Numbered from the stretch's first letter, positions 28,501-39,700 are shown. The stretch is DNA of 64,000 bases from Calothrix sp. NIES-4105 (GCF_002368415.1 NZ_AP018290.1:2927614-2991613), one strand, 5' to 3'. Notes: generated from the letters alone by a model not told the origin. Translations and numbers: made by a program.

Positions 28501-30383
28501 TTCGCAAGGGAAATGGCATCAATAGCTGTTACCTTTACATTCCCTGCATCCCCAATACCAAAAGTTGAGGCACTGATTTGGGCGCCGTCTTCTAGCTTCA
28601 AAGAACCTGCATCAATCGTAATATTACCCCCCGAACCTTCTGTTCCTGCTCCCACATTGCTGCGAAACCCACTTGGAAATGTCTCTTTTTTGCCAGCAAT
28701 ATCTACAAGACCTGTGACTTTTACATTTATATCTCCCGCGTCACCCCTTCCTGCCGCTTGAGTGCTAGATGCTTCACGAGTAGCAGTCAATAGTTGGGCA
28801 CCCGAACGTAGTGTCAGGGTCGCAGCGTTGATATCGATATTGCCACCTTTTCCTACACCTCCTGCTTCGACTGTGCTGAAGATAGCCCCATCATCTTTTA
28901 GAGAAACAGCATCAATAGCAGTTATACTCACATTCCCCGCATTTCCAGTACCGAAAGTTGAAGCTATAAGTTGGGCACCGTCTTCTAGCTTGAAAGAACC
29001 TGCATCAATCGTAATATTACCCCCATTACCTTCTGCTGCTGTTCCCACGCTACTAATTATCCCGCTTCCGACTGTATCTTTTTTGCCAGCAATATCTACA
29101 AGACCTGTCACATTCACGTTTACATTCCCTGCATCCCCTTTTCCTCCCGGTTGATTATTATTTGCACGGATAGTAGCAGTTTGTAGTTGGGCGCCCGAAC
29201 GTAGTGTCAGGTTCGCAGCATTAATATCGATATTGCCACCTTTTCCTACACCTCCTTCTTCAACTGTGCTGAAGATGTTCCCATCTTTTAGGGAAATAGC
29301 ATCAATAACTGTTAACTTTACATTCCCCGCATTGCCAGTACCAAAAGTTGAGGCACTAAGTCGGGCGCCATCTTCTAACTTGAAAGAACCTGTGTCAATG
29401 GTAATATCACCCCCATTACCTTTTGAATTAAAGCGCACTTCATTAATAATTCCGCTATCAGAACCTGCAACTTTAATTTCCCCAGTTGCGTTCAGGGTAA
29501 TATCTCCTGCTAAGGCTTCAGTTGTCCCCAAATCTATCCCAATACCAGCAGAAAGAGTACTTCCTCCCGTAATTTCTATATTTCGAGCATAAGCAGCAAT
29601 ATTACCTCCACCAGCTGCTTCAACAGAAACTCTGGCATTATTAGTTAGCAATAAATCTGCACGTGCGATATTCTCAGGAAATCCTAACTTGGAATTATTA
29701 CCATTGATACCCAAAGTTACATTTCCTGCTTCCGTTTGTCCTCCTAACTCAATGCTGCCACCACTTGTTTTTAACTGCCCTCCATTCACACTCAAATTCC
29801 CACCAACAAGTGTTAAGCCTTTACCTGGCTTAACTTCTAGATTTGAACCATTGATTGAAATATCCCCAGGATTACTGCCAAATTGTAAACCAATTGGTAC
29901 ATTAATCGTCAACAAGGGTGTAGGCTGAGGATTTTTGGCATTAAATTCAAATCCATCGCTAAATTTCATACTATTGGCAGTTGTGGAAAAAAAGGAACCG
30001 CCAATAGCTAGCTTCGCATCTTTACCAAAGATAATCCCATTTGGGTTGATTAAAAATAAATTTGCTGTTCCGTCCGCTTTAATTAACCCATTGATATCAG
30101 AAATAGAATTGCCTGTTACCCTTGTTAATATATTTTGAATATTTATAGCATTTTGAAAATGTGCTGTACTACCATTTGGTACAGAAAACTCCTGAAAACT
30201 GTGGAATAAATTGCTACCTGCTTGCGTTCCACCTTCGATAAATAGGGTATTATTTTGCAATCTTACAGCCGAATTATTAGGCAATGTGGCATCTGGAGTG
30301 ATTTGGGCAAGGGCTTGATTTGATGTTAATACTATTACACTTGTTATGATAATTCTCAATTTTTTGAAACATTTTAAAAGCAT
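25560..30383 (-). CDS. Two-partner-secretion filamentous-haemagglutinin-type exoprotein, 1607 aa
   Basis: Signal peptide (LLKCFKKLRIIITSVIVLTS, then ALAQ) followed by the TPS secretion domain: ITPDATLPNNS, NLFHSFQEFSVPNGS, NILTRVTG, NLFLINPNGIIFG. The middle is a long beta-helix of about 190-residue tandem repeats (GGNITIDAGSFKLEDGA, then STVEEGGVGKGGNIDINAA), nearly identical at DNA level with a 570-bp period between about 27370 and 28810. The C terminus carries the block SSFTITGRGGIPSSPDNPAV, WEDWRL, IIEAQGWVID and a final Cys. The ATG at 30383 follows GAGGT. It is last in a minus-strand operon, 74-80 bp after the secreted CHAT gene. Role: surface adhesin or matrix fibre. Its TpsB transporter is not in the window. 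Confidence 0.9.
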   Translation of the reverse strand: MLLKCFKKLRIIITSVIVLTSNQALAQITPDATLPNNSAVRLQNNTLFIEGGTQAGSNLFHSFQEFSVPNGSTAHFQNAINIQNILTRVTGNSISDINGLIKADGTANLFLINPNGIIFGKDAKLAIGGSFFSTTANSMKFSDGFEFNAKNPQPTPLLTINVPIGLQFGSNPGDISINGSNLEVKPGKGLTLVGGNLSVNGGQLKTSGGSIELGGQTEAGNVTLGINGNNSKLGFPENIARADLLLTNNARVSVEAAGGGNIAAYARNIEITGGSTLSAGIGIDLGTTEALAGDITLNATGEIKVAGSDSGIINEVRFNSKGNGGDITIDTGSFKLEDGARLSASTFGTGNAGNVKLTVIDAISLKDGNIFSTVEEGGVGKGGNIDINAANLTLRSGAQLQTATIRANNNQPGGKGDAGNVNVNVTGLVDIAGKKDTVGSGIISSVGTAAEGNGGNITIDAGSFKLEDGAQLIASTFGTGNAGNVSITAIDAVSLKDDGAIFSTVEAGGVGKGGNIDINAATLTLRSGAQLLTATREASSTQAAGRGDAGDINVKVTGLVDIAGKKETFPSGFRSNVGAGTEGSGGNITIDAGSLKLEDGAQISASTFGIGDAGNVKVTAIDAISLANNSYIFSTVEEGGVGKGGDIDINAATLSLRSGAQLQASTSGLGNAGNVRLIIKDGVSLKDDGVILSTVEAGGVGKGGNIDINAATLTLRSGAQLLTATSKASSTQAAGRGDAGDINVKVTGLVDIAGKKETFPSGFRSNVRAGTEGSGGNITIDAGSLKLEDGAALSASTFGTGDAGNVSITAIDAIYLANNSYIFSTVEEGGVGKGGNIDINAATLSLRSGAQLQASTSGLGNAGNVRLTIKDGVSLKDDGVILSTVEAGGVGKGGNIHINAATLTLRSGAQLLTATREASGTQAAGRGDAGDINVKVTGAVDIAGKKETFPSGFRSDVGAGTEGSGGNITIDAGSFKLEDGAALSASTFGTGDAGNVKVTAIDAIYLANNSSIFSTVEEGGVGKGGNIDINAANLTLRSGAQLQTATIRANNNQPGGKGDAGNVNVNVTGLVDIAGKKDTVGSGIISSVGTAAEGNGGNITIDAGSFKLEDGARLSASTFGTGNAGNVKLTAIDAISLANNSYIFSTVEEGGVGKGGDIDINAATLSLQNGAVLLTLTREASETQPAGKGDAGNVNVKVTGAVDIAGVGDGFSSGIRSSVETGTEGNGGNIYIDADSLKLRDGAILNARTLNNNRGGNITVKTNLLEVLNGGQLITTSASGGYAGKITVEATQNVITSGSDQNYSDRVAKFPDRVFNIGASSGLFVSSTGSGIAGDIEVNSPKITLDRAGRLSAESQSGDGGNIVLNLTNLLLLRREAFISATAGTDNKGGNGGNITINAKNGFIVAGQNENTDIIANAFTGKGGQVNINARNIFNIQSRSRSDLVRENVEQLNPRNLLSNDITAISQENPNLSNEPNINTPDTDPTQGLVRLNVDIIDVARLIDENVCVRTANSSFTITGRGGIPSSPDNPAVSNFSWEDWRLSQVSQQKPMSVTTQNNPISSTSSPTSNQIIEAQGWVIDSDGTVILTAAYPASPSQNHILSQCHF
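27370..28810 (-). repeat. 570-bp near-identical tandem repeats inside the adhesin gene
   Basis: Blocks starting near 27373, 27943 and 28513 repeat every 570 bp with only scattered differences; shorter related copies lie at about 26980-27300 and 28900-29300. Each unit encodes about 190 residues of beta-helix. Such near-identity points to recent unequal crossing-over or gene conversion, and makes copy number prone to vary between strains and to misassembly. Confidence 0.75.
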
Positions 30384-30463
30384 AGGCACCTCTACATCAT
30401 ATATTTCAAATACTACAATATAATCCGGGTTTTACCCCTTGTATAAACCTCAATAAAATACCT

Positions 30464-33133
30464 TTACAACCAGTTACCTACTAAAACATATGGCGCCCAA
30501 TAAAATGGGTGTCCTTTTTGTTCTAATATATATTGTTGAGCGCGTCGTAAAGCTTCTGATTTGGTAATGTCGGGGTTTTTAGCTAATTCCTCGTAAAATT
30601 TACCCATTAGAACAGCAGTAGATTGATCATCGACTTGCCATAATGATGCAAGCGTACTGCGGGCGCCGGAACGTACTGCAACTCCAGCTAAACCTAGTGC
30701 TGCTCGTTTATCACCGACAGCGGTTTCACAAGCACTCAATACTAATAATTCGATTGGGTTTGGTACATTGTATGAGTTTCCAAGAATTTGTTCTCTACTT
30801 TGGAGCATATTACGTAACTCGTTAATATTTATTTTACCGTTCCAAGCCAAAATAAATGTTTCACCGAGTTGCGAGCTAAATTTACCGTGAGTAGCTAAGT
30901 GAACTACTCCATATGTGTCAGAACTTACTTTTTGTTCGATGGTTGTATCAGTAAATGCTTGATTAAGAAGGGATGTTGAGGGAAAAACAGATTTGATTTT
31001 ATTTATTTCGTTTTCGACGTTTGTTAAGGCACTAAAACCTTGAACTGATTTTGTTAACCCTCCAGCTAATGCTTCAAAACGTCGCTTTTTAGCTTTTGGT
31101 TGTATCAACCGTAAACCTGGTGATAATGCAACGCTATATTTCTCAATTAAATAATGCTTACCATCGTAAAGTGCTGCCATTGGAATATTTCGTAATGAAC
31201 CATCTAACACGAATACTAAATTTTTAACTTTTGAAAGCTCTAAGTCTTTCTCGGCGCCTTTAATTATCCAATTATAAACTTCGAGTGCAAGTTCATTACG
31301 GTCGCCGCGCGTGTAACGTTGTTGTAGCTTATCACGAAACTTTTCTATCTCATTTTCTACTTGAGATTTTGATATATCTGTAGTGTAATGTAATAAATCT
31401 TTTCGTTGTGGTAATTTAACAATAACGGATATGCGGTCTGGTAAAATAATTGGGTAGAAAACTGCTGTTGCTGGGTTGGCATTATCAACAACTTGGTCGA
31501 TAGGTGTTTGTTGAACGATATTACAAGCATCGCGGAAAAAGTTGTCTAATTCAGCTAACTGCAATGCTTCAATAACATCGCGCGCTTGAGTTAAGTTATT
31601 TTGATTATTTTTACCTTGTGCAGTGTCTTGACTTAATAGTAAACTTACTAGCTGACGATATACTGGCTCAACTTCATCACGAAAGTCAAATTGAGCTTCG
31701 GTATTAAGCGAAGCTAAATCATTACGTATCGATTTTAGAGTAGTAAATGCGTTTTGATATGCTGCTACTGCCCCTGAAAAATTTCTTTGTGCATTATGTA
31801 AGCGACCTAATTGCCACTGCCACTGGTAAGTAATATCCGGTGCATTAATCAATTGAGCAAGTCTTAAAGCAGACCCAGTATATTGTTGAGCAAGATCATA
31901 TTGTTTTAATTTCTCATACACTTGACCTAAATTACCTGTAGCAAAAGACTCCGCACGCATATCTTTGAGTTCTTGACTCTGTTGTATGGCGCCGTTTAAT
32001 AATTCTATAACTTCAGGGGGTGGGGTAGAGACCGAATTAATTCGGTCTGTACATACTAAATTACGAGCAAATTTGACTTTAGCATAAACTGCGGCTCGAC
32101 TGGGAGTTAAAGAGGCTATTTCTGATTTTATCGCTGCAACTTCTGATTGTACTGGTTGCTGCCCAAATTCTTGAAGTGCATTTAAACTATTGAGTTGTGC
32201 TTGGACTTTGGTTATTTCTGATGTAGATTTATTAATGCTCTTCTGATAAAAATCAATTGACTGAGCATAATCTTTTTTAGCGTTGTCTGGAATTGTAGTA
32301 GTTGCATTGCAGTGTAATGGTGTCGAATTTTCATCGCTGCCATTATTTTGTGGTAATTTTCTCTTCGCGTTTGCAAAATGTAGATTACCCAAACTTAGTA
32401 AAGTCGTGCTTTCTTCAGGAGAAGATTGTAACTGCTGTGCTACAATTAAACCCTGCTCTAACATTTTCTGCGATTGAACAAACTCACCCTTTGCTTGGAG
32501 CATATTTCCTAAACTTCGCAACCCAGCAGCTTTTAAGAGAGAATTTGATGAGGATAACAAATCTTTTTCTACTAATTTCAGTTCGGACTCAGAGCGTCGG
32601 TAAAATCCTAAAGCTTGGTAGGCATTAGCTTTGTTAATTAAACTACCAATACGACCAGTATCATCATTAATTTCAGTATAAATATTTACAGCTTTTTGCC
32701 AAGACTCAATAGCTTTTTCGGTTTGCCCAAGTGCTAGCTGTAAACTTCCTTGAGTATTAAAAGTTAGTGCTAGGACGTGTTTACTATCACGCGAGTTTAA
32801 ATTTAACTTATTTAATATATTAAGACTAGTTGTAATTGCTTCCGAAGCGCTATTCCAATCTCCAAGCTTTTGCTGAGTTAAAGAAACATAATTTAATGCT
32901 AAAGCTTGATTAACTAAATCTCCTTGTAATTGATAAGCGCGCGCTAATTGCTTTAAATTCCGCGCGGCATCAGCAAATTGTCCTTTTTGATATAAACTTT
33001 TACCCTGTTGCATTAAGTCTTGTACTGGTGTTTGTACTAAAGAGTCATTTGCCAAAGTGACATAAACAGGGAATATGTGAATACCCAAACTCAAAATTAG
33101 TCCTAACAGTACTAAGAAAATTTTTGATGCCAT
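30464..33133 (-). CDS. Secreted TPR-CHAT protein, 889 aa
   Basis: N-terminal signal peptide or anchor (ASKIFLVLLGLILSLGIHIF). Residues about 40-520 are TPR repeats (QKGQFADAARNLKQLARAYQ, GQTEKAIESWQKAVNIYTEI, ...). The C-terminal about 290 residues are a CHAT domain with both catalytic positions: His in VVHLATHGKF and Cys in LLVLSACETAVG, followed by the typical RSGARSTLASLWQVDDQST and HPFYWAPYVLVGNW end. It lies between two adhesin genes with 30-bp and about 75-bp gaps, so it is co-transcribed with them. CHAT-TPR proteins are regular neighbours of cyanobacterial TPS adhesins. A role as an adhesin-processing or quality-control protease is inference. Confidence 0.9.
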   Translation of the reverse strand: MASKIFLVLLGLILSLGIHIFPVYVTLANDSLVQTPVQDLMQQGKSLYQKGQFADAARNLKQLARAYQLQGDLVNQALALNYVSLTQQKLGDWNSASEAITTSLNILNKLNLNSRDSKHVLALTFNTQGSLQLALGQTEKAIESWQKAVNIYTEINDDTGRIGSLINKANAYQALGFYRRSESELKLVEKDLLSSSNSLLKAAGLRSLGNMLQAKGEFVQSQKMLEQGLIVAQQLQSSPEESTTLLSLGNLHFANAKRKLPQNNGSDENSTPLHCNATTTIPDNAKKDYAQSIDFYQKSINKSTSEITKVQAQLNSLNALQEFGQQPVQSEVAAIKSEIASLTPSRAAVYAKVKFARNLVCTDRINSVSTPPPEVIELLNGAIQQSQELKDMRAESFATGNLGQVYEKLKQYDLAQQYTGSALRLAQLINAPDITYQWQWQLGRLHNAQRNFSGAVAAYQNAFTTLKSIRNDLASLNTEAQFDFRDEVEPVYRQLVSLLLSQDTAQGKNNQNNLTQARDVIEALQLAELDNFFRDACNIVQQTPIDQVVDNANPATAVFYPIILPDRISVIVKLPQRKDLLHYTTDISKSQVENEIEKFRDKLQQRYTRGDRNELALEVYNWIIKGAEKDLELSKVKNLVFVLDGSLRNIPMAALYDGKHYLIEKYSVALSPGLRLIQPKAKKRRFEALAGGLTKSVQGFSALTNVENEINKIKSVFPSTSLLNQAFTDTTIEQKVSSDTYGVVHLATHGKFSSQLGETFILAWNGKININELRNMLQSREQILGNSYNVPNPIELLVLSACETAVGDKRAALGLAGVAVRSGARSTLASLWQVDDQSTAVLMGKFYEELAKNPDITKSEALRRAQQYILEQKGHPFYWAPYVLVGNWL

Positions 33134-33163
33134 AAAAAGTAAAGTGGTATGGTTAATTATAAT

Positions 33164-36100
33164 TTACGATTGACATTCAGACGTTAACAAGCTAGTTTGC
33201 AATGGAGTTGGTGCATAAGTAGTAAGATATATTTCACCTTGCTTATCAACAACCCATCCTTGTGCTTCGATAATTGAGTTTGATGGCAAGTCTTTATTAT
33301 GTTCTAATTTAGTAGATTGTCTTTTCCCGGATTGTGAATTACCTACTGTTGACAGGCGCCAATCTTCCCAGAAAGCATCAGTATTCAATGTATTATTAGG
33401 TGATACTGGTAAACCACCACGTCCTGTATAAGTGAAACTACTGCTTGCTGTACGCGCGCAAATATTATCATCAACAAGACGAGCAACATCGATTAAATCT
33501 AATGTTAAAGGAACTAATCCTTTACTAGGGTCAGTATCAGGAGTATTAATTTGCACATTTCCGCCTAAGTCTGGATTACGCCCTTTTGCAGTAATGCTAC
33601 TAATTTCTGGGAATGATGTTGTTTGAGATTGAAAGCCAAAGATGTTAGCTACGTTAATAGTGACATTACCACCACGAAAGTCTTGAGAGTCGGCACGAAT
33701 ATTACTATTTTCCTGTTTGACTGCAACAACAAAGCCATTCTTGCTATCAATTTTGATATTACCACCAGTAACATTGTCTCCAGAAGCCTTAGTCGTGATT
33801 TCACTATTACGACGCATTAATAATAAATCTTTAAAATTTAGATTTATGTTGCCTTGTCCTGCTATAGTATCGGCGGTAATTTTACCTTGATTATCAAGAC
33901 GAATCGAATTAGCATCTACCGTTAAATTTCCTGCTGCTCCATTTCCCTGACTGCTACTAGTTAATTCGGCGCCGTTAGTTACAAGAAGTGAGTTGGTTGT
34001 AATATTTACATCACCTCCATTACCGTAAGCATTATCTGCGACCCTACTTTCAATTGTACTATTTAATTCATTGCTCCTAGCTCCATCAATAGATACTGTA
34101 TCGCGAGCAATAATTTTGATTTTTCCCGCATTCCCTTCTCCTTCTGTACCCGCACGCAAATCCGCACCATTTCGCAAAATCAGCGAACCTGTAGTAATGT
34201 TAATATCATTTGCATTACCTATTCCTTTAGGCAATACAAGACTTTCGGCGCCACTTCTACGGTCATTACTGCCTACACCATCAAATAAAACAAAATCAGT
34301 TGCATTGATATTGACACTGCCAGCATTCCCATTACCATTTGTACGAGTCGCCAAAAGGGCGCCATTAGTAGCAGAAACTGACTTAGCTGTAATATTTATA
34401 TTGCCTCCATTACCTGGTTCACTGGTCGCAACTTCGCTATAAATGCCTCCCGCAAAGTCTTTTTTGTTGACTCCACTGAGATTAACAGAATTAGCTGCAT
34501 TAATAGTTACACTGCCAGAATTTCCTTGTCCTAAAGTACTTGTTGCCATAAAGGAGCCATCGTTAATAAATAAAGAATTCGCTGTAATATTTATATTGCC
34601 CCCATTACCAATAGCACCAAATTCTCCTCTAGTATAAGCTCCTCCCTCAGTTACAAAAGATACATTATCTCGTGCTTGAATATTAATATTACCAGCGTCT
34701 CCTATACCGTAAGTATCAGCGTTGAGCGCGGAACCACTACCGACTGAAAGCGAACCTGTAGTAATGTTGATATTACCTGCTTTACCCTTTATTTGCCCTC
34801 CTAATTGGCTAAATATATAACTTTCATCTGATAAAGAGACTCCGGAGCGCGCATCAATGATAATATTACCTGCATTGCCTTGTTTCCCGTAGGCATTTGT
34901 AATTAATTTACCTTGGTTGGTAAGGAATAGCGAACCTGTAGAAATTTTAACTGTGCCTGCGTCGCCTAATCCAACATTGTATCCTTCTAAACCAACACTA
35001 CTTGAAGCATAACTTCTACCATCTAATTGAACAGAATCTTTAGCATCAATGATTACATTACCTGCTTTTCCTTCACCGAAAGTACTTGCCGTTAAAACCG
35101 ACCCATCCGTAAGCGAAACTGACCTTGCTTGAATTAATAGGTCATTTCCATTTCCTTTGGCGCCTTCTTCTACTGTAGTAAATGCTTCACTATTGCCCGC
35201 AAAGGATACCGTATCAGCTTGTATTTTCACACTCCCCGCATCTCCTTTTGCACGAGTACTCGCACTAAGAAACGAATTATTACTTAATTTTAATACTCCT
35301 GTATCGATACTAATAATACCGCCATTACCTTCTCCTTGTTCAACTTGGCTGAAAGCAAATGCATTATTATCAAATTCAACGCTATCACGAGCATTAATTG
35401 TTAAATTTCCAGAATTTCCCTTACCTAAAGTACTTACCTTAAATTGAGAGCCATTAGCAACTAATAGAGAATTAGCTTGAATTTGTAAATCTCCACTTTT
35501 TCCTACACCACCAGGTTCTAAAGTAGTCCAGACAAAACTTCCATTCAGAAACGAAACTTCACGAGCATTTATATTGATATTGCCTGCATTACCTTGACCA
35601 AGGGAACTAGTATAAATTTTAGCTGCTTCTTTTACCGATAATGAACCAGTACTAATATTAATATCACCAGCATTTCCGATGCCAGTCGGTTGCACCTGAT
35701 TTTTAACTTGGCTTTGCTCTATTTTAATTGCTTGGGTGGCGCCAAGAGTAATGTCTCCTGATTTTGCTGTTGCTGTTCCCAACCCCCGCTCAACACCTGC
35801 ATTAATTTGACTTCCTTTCAAATCTATATTGCGCGCGTTGACTGCAATACTACCACCCTTTGCATAAGCGACATTAGCAATTGCTCCATTATTTAAAAAT
35901 ACATCACTTCGTATTGATTGGGGTACTTGAGTACTAAAAGTACTACCATCGGTAATAAGATTAATATTTCCCCCAGCAGAAGCGCCTGTTAATTCAATTC
36001 GTCCACCAAAAGCATTTAATTGCCCGCCATCCATTATTACATCACCACCGACTAATAGTAAGCTTTTACCATCAGGTACTCGTAAACCATATGTTTCAAA

Positions 36101-36670
36101 ATTTGCTAAATGAAGTCCAGCGGCTGCAACCGAGTTATTTTGAATCGGTGCTGTAGTAATTTGGTTGTATAAAAAAGCTGAAGGATTTATCGTTAATAAT
36201 GGTGAAGGTGCCTCTGGATTTGTAGCACTAAATCTACCTAGATTACCAAATTGTAGAGCATTAGCTGTTGTAGCAACGAAAGAACCGCGAATATCCAAGC
36301 TACCAGTTGCTCCAAATACTATTCCATTGGGGTTGATTAAAAATAGATTTGTTGCAATACCGTCTGCTTTAATTAGCCCGTTAATCTCGGAACGCGCGCT
36401 ACCTGTGACTCTTGTTATGATATTTTGAATATCTAAAGAATTATTAAAAAAAGCTGTACTGTTACTTGGTACGGAAAATTCGTTAAAACTGTGGAATAAA
36501 TTGTTACCAGCGCGCGTTCCACCTTCAATGAATCGCGTGTTGTCTTGCAAACGAACTGTGGATGGAGTTGTTAATGTGGCATCCGGCACGATTTGAGCAG
36601 TAGCAGTTTTACTAGTTAAAAATAATACATTGAGTATTGCAAATCCATATTGTAACCATTTAAGTTGCAT
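33164..36670 (-). CDS. Two-partner-secretion exoprotein, 1168 aa
   Basis: Signal peptide (QLKWLQYGFAILNVLFLTS, then ATAQ), then the TPS domain (IVPDATLTTPSTVRL, NLFHSFNEFSVPSNS, NLFLINPNGIVFG). The beta-helix repeats are more diverged than in the neighbouring genes (SGDITLGA, GNININAREVSFLNG, GNGGNINITAKSV). The C-terminal block is kept (SSFTYTGRGGLPVSPNNT, FWEDWRL, SIIEAQGWVVDKQGEIYLT, LLTSECQS). I choose the ATG at 36670 over the GTG two codons earlier; the same GTG-x-ATG arrangement precedes the adhesin at 30383. It lies 30 bp before the CHAT gene. Probably a secreted surface fibre. Confidence 0.9.
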   Translation of the reverse strand: MQLKWLQYGFAILNVLFLTSKTATAQIVPDATLTTPSTVRLQDNTRFIEGGTRAGNNLFHSFNEFSVPSNSTAFFNNSLDIQNIITRVTGSARSEINGLIKADGIATNLFLINPNGIVFGATGSLDIRGSFVATTANALQFGNLGRFSATNPEAPSPLLTINPSAFLYNQITTAPIQNNSVAAAGLHLANFETYGLRVPDGKSLLLVGGDVIMDGGQLNAFGGRIELTGASAGGNINLITDGSTFSTQVPQSIRSDVFLNNGAIANVAYAKGGSIAVNARNIDLKGSQINAGVERGLGTATAKSGDITLGATQAIKIEQSQVKNQVQPTGIGNAGDINISTGSLSVKEAAKIYTSSLGQGNAGNININAREVSFLNGSFVWTTLEPGGVGKSGDLQIQANSLLVANGSQFKVSTLGKGNSGNLTINARDSVEFDNNAFAFSQVEQGEGNGGIISIDTGVLKLSNNSFLSASTRAKGDAGSVKIQADTVSFAGNSEAFTTVEEGAKGNGNDLLIQARSVSLTDGSVLTASTFGEGKAGNVIIDAKDSVQLDGRSYASSSVGLEGYNVGLGDAGTVKISTGSLFLTNQGKLITNAYGKQGNAGNIIIDARSGVSLSDESYIFSQLGGQIKGKAGNINITTGSLSVGSGSALNADTYGIGDAGNINIQARDNVSFVTEGGAYTRGEFGAIGNGGNINITANSLFINDGSFMATSTLGQGNSGSVTINAANSVNLSGVNKKDFAGGIYSEVATSEPGNGGNINITAKSVSATNGALLATRTNGNGNAGSVNINATDFVLFDGVGSNDRRSGAESLVLPKGIGNANDINITTGSLILRNGADLRAGTEGEGNAGKIKIIARDTVSIDGARSNELNSTIESRVADNAYGNGGDVNITTNSLLVTNGAELTSSSQGNGAAGNLTVDANSIRLDNQGKITADTIAGQGNINLNFKDLLLMRRNSEITTKASGDNVTGGNIKIDSKNGFVVAVKQENSNIRADSQDFRGGNVTINVANIFGFQSQTTSFPEISSITAKGRNPDLGGNVQINTPDTDPSKGLVPLTLDLIDVARLVDDNICARTASSSFTYTGRGGLPVSPNNTLNTDAFWEDWRLSTVGNSQSGKRQSTKLEHNKDLPSNSIIEAQGWVVDKQGEIYLTTYAPTPLQTSLLTSECQS

Positions 36671-36755
36671 AAGCACCGCTTCAGTTAATAGGGACTAAAT
36701 TAACGTAGGGTAGAAAAAATAGAATTATGCAACAACCACAATTTTTACGAATTAT

Positions 36756-39700
36756 TTAGGACTGACATTGAGACAATACATTATTTTGGGGTAAACTAGC
36801 AGGCGCCGTAGCCGTCAACATAACAGTACCATCAAAATCAATCACCCATCCCTGTGCTTCGACAACTTGATTAGGAACAGGTGAGTTGTTATTTACTATA
36901 GAAGTATTTCGGACTGCTAAACCCGTTTGCTGTTGTTTTGATACTTCCAACATTCGCCAATCTTCCCAAGAAAAATTACTAACTGCGGGATTATCTGGTG
37001 AAGAAGCTATACCACCACGTCCTGTAACAGTAAAGCTACTCTGACTGCTAACTGCACAAATATCTTGATTAATTAATCGACTTGCATCAACAATACCTAG
37101 ATTTAATTCTACTAACCCTTGACTAGGGTCTACCAGGGTAGTAATGTTAACATTACCGCTTAATGCCCTAGTTGCTCCAGTGGCTGTAATACTGCTATCT
37201 AGACTGCGAAAAAGACCTTGAGTTTTGATATTAATATTACCACCACTAGAGTTAGCAGAGTCGGCGGCAATTCTGCTGGCTTCTAGTAAAGCTAATATGT
37301 CTGCGTTGATATTGATATTACCACCAATAACTTCAGAACCTCTAGCGTCAGTGGTAATTATGCTACCGCGACGTAGGATTAAATCTCTTGAGTTAATGTC
37401 AATTGTTGCTTGGTTTGCCTCAGCTCTATTACTGCGCGTGTTGGCAGTGAGTATGGCTTTATTATCTAGATTGATAGAACGAGCATCTATGGTTAATTTA
37501 CCAGCAGTTCCTGTTCCTAAACTCTCTACTGCTATTATCGCCCGATCTCGTACCAGCAATTCACCAGTCTTAATTGTTAAATTTCCTGCTTCCCCTAAAG
37601 CGCTTGAGTTAGCTTGAGCAGTTATACTACTACTAGAACCATCACTTGATGCACCTATTACTTTTATTGTGCTTGCATCAATGTTCAAATCTCCACCCCG
37701 ACCGGCACCACCTGTACTTGCACTAACAGTCGCTCCACCCAGAACTTGTAACAAAGGCGTATTAATTGTTAAAGTTCCTGCATTCCCCGTTGCATCTTCA
37801 GTTTCCTGTGTCACAAACAAACCACTGGGAAAGCTACTATCAACAGTATTTCGACCATTCAATTCGACTTTTGATGTCGCATTAACTGTTAAATTCCCAC
37901 CTTCACCCGCACCAGATGTACTAGCACTGACATTTGCTCCATCTATGACTCGCAATAATGGCGTATTAATTATTAAATTTCCCGCATTTCCTGTTGCAGC
38001 TTCGGTTCCCTGTTGAACAAACAAACCACTAGGAGTACTATCAACAGTATTTACACCAATCAATTCGACTTTTGATGTCGCATCAATTTTCAAATCTCCA
38101 CCCTGACCGGCGCCATCTGTACTCGCACTAATTTGTCCTCCATCTTGTGCGATCAACTCACGAGTCTTAATTGTCAAATTTCCTGCTGCTCCTGTTGCGG
38201 TTAAATCAGTATCAGTAACTATCTGACTACTATAACCATCGCTTGATGCACCAATTACTTGTATTGTGCTTGCATCAATATTCAAATTTCCACCCCGACC
38301 GACGCCATCTGTACTCGCACTAACAATCGCTCCACCCAGAACTTGCAGCAAAGGCGTATTAATTGTTAAAGTTCCTGCATTCCCTGTTGCATCCTCAGTT
38401 TCCTGTGTCACAAACAAACCACTGGGAAAGCTACTATCAACAGTATTTCGACCATTCAATTCGACTTTTGATGTCGCATTAACTGTTAAATTCCCACCTT
38501 GACCCGAACCAGATGTACTAGCACTGACATTTGCTCCATCTATGACTCGCAACAAAGGCGTATTAATTATTAAACTTCCCGCATTTCCTGTTGCAGCTTC
38601 GGTTCCCTGTTGAGCAAACAAACCACTAGGAGTACTATCAACAGTATTTACACCAATCAATTCGACTTTTGATGTCGCATCAATTTTCAAATCTCCACCC
38701 TGACCGGCGCCATCTGTACTCGCACTAATTTGTCCTCCATCTTGTGCGATCAACTGGTCAGTCTTAATTGTCAAATTTCCTGCTGCTCCTGTTGCGGTTA
38801 AATCAGTATCAGTAACTATTTGACTACTAGAACCATCGCTTGATGCACCAATTACTTGTATTGTGCTTGCATCAATATTCAAATTTCCACCCCGACCGGC
38901 GCCATCTGTACTCGCACTAACAATCGCTCCACCCAGAACTTGCAACAAAGGCGTATTAATTGTTAAAGTTCCTGCATTCCCTGTTGCATCCTCAGTTTCC
39001 TGTTTAACAAACAAACCACTGGGAAAGCTACTATCAACAGTATTTCGACCATTCAATTCGACTTTTGATGTCGCATCAATTTTCAAATCTCCACCCTGAC
39101 CTGAACCTAATGTACTAGCTCTAATTTGTCCCCCATCTCTTGCTATCAAATCATCAGTTTTAATTGTTAAATTTCCTGCTGCTCCTGTTGCGGTTTGGTT
39201 AGCTTCAGCAGTTATACTACTACCAGATTCATTGCTTGATGCACCAATTACTTCTATTTTACCTGTATTGATTTTCAAATCTCCACCCCGACCCGCACCA
39301 TCTGTACTCGCACTAACAGTCGCTCCATTTAGAACTTGCAACAAAGGCGTATTAATTGTTAAAGTTCCTGCATTCCCTGTTGCATCCTCAGTTTCCTGTG
39401 TAACAAACAAACCACTGGGAAAGCTACTATCAACAGTATTTCGACCATTCAATTCGACTTTTGATGTCGCATCAATTTTCAAATCTCCACCCTGACCGAT
39501 GCCAAATGTACTAGCACTAATTTGTCCCCCATCTCGCACGATCAACTGGCCAGTCTTAATTGCCAAATTTCCTGCTTCCCCTAGAGCGGTTGAGTTAGCT
39601 TGAGCAGCTATACGACTACCAGAACCGTTGCTTGATGCACCAATTACTTCTATTGTGCTTGCATCAATGTTCAAATTTCCACCTCGACCGATGCCATTTG

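Noticed and set aside
26980-29928. Series of plus-strand open frames (60-130 codons) opposite the adhesin gene
   Set aside because: They repeat with the same period as the beta-helix repeats, consist of low-complexity Pro/Ser/Leu text, and have no ribosome-binding sites. They are antisense shadows of the adhesin. The same applies to those at 33432-36428, 37225-40650, 47083-51108 and 52818-56213.
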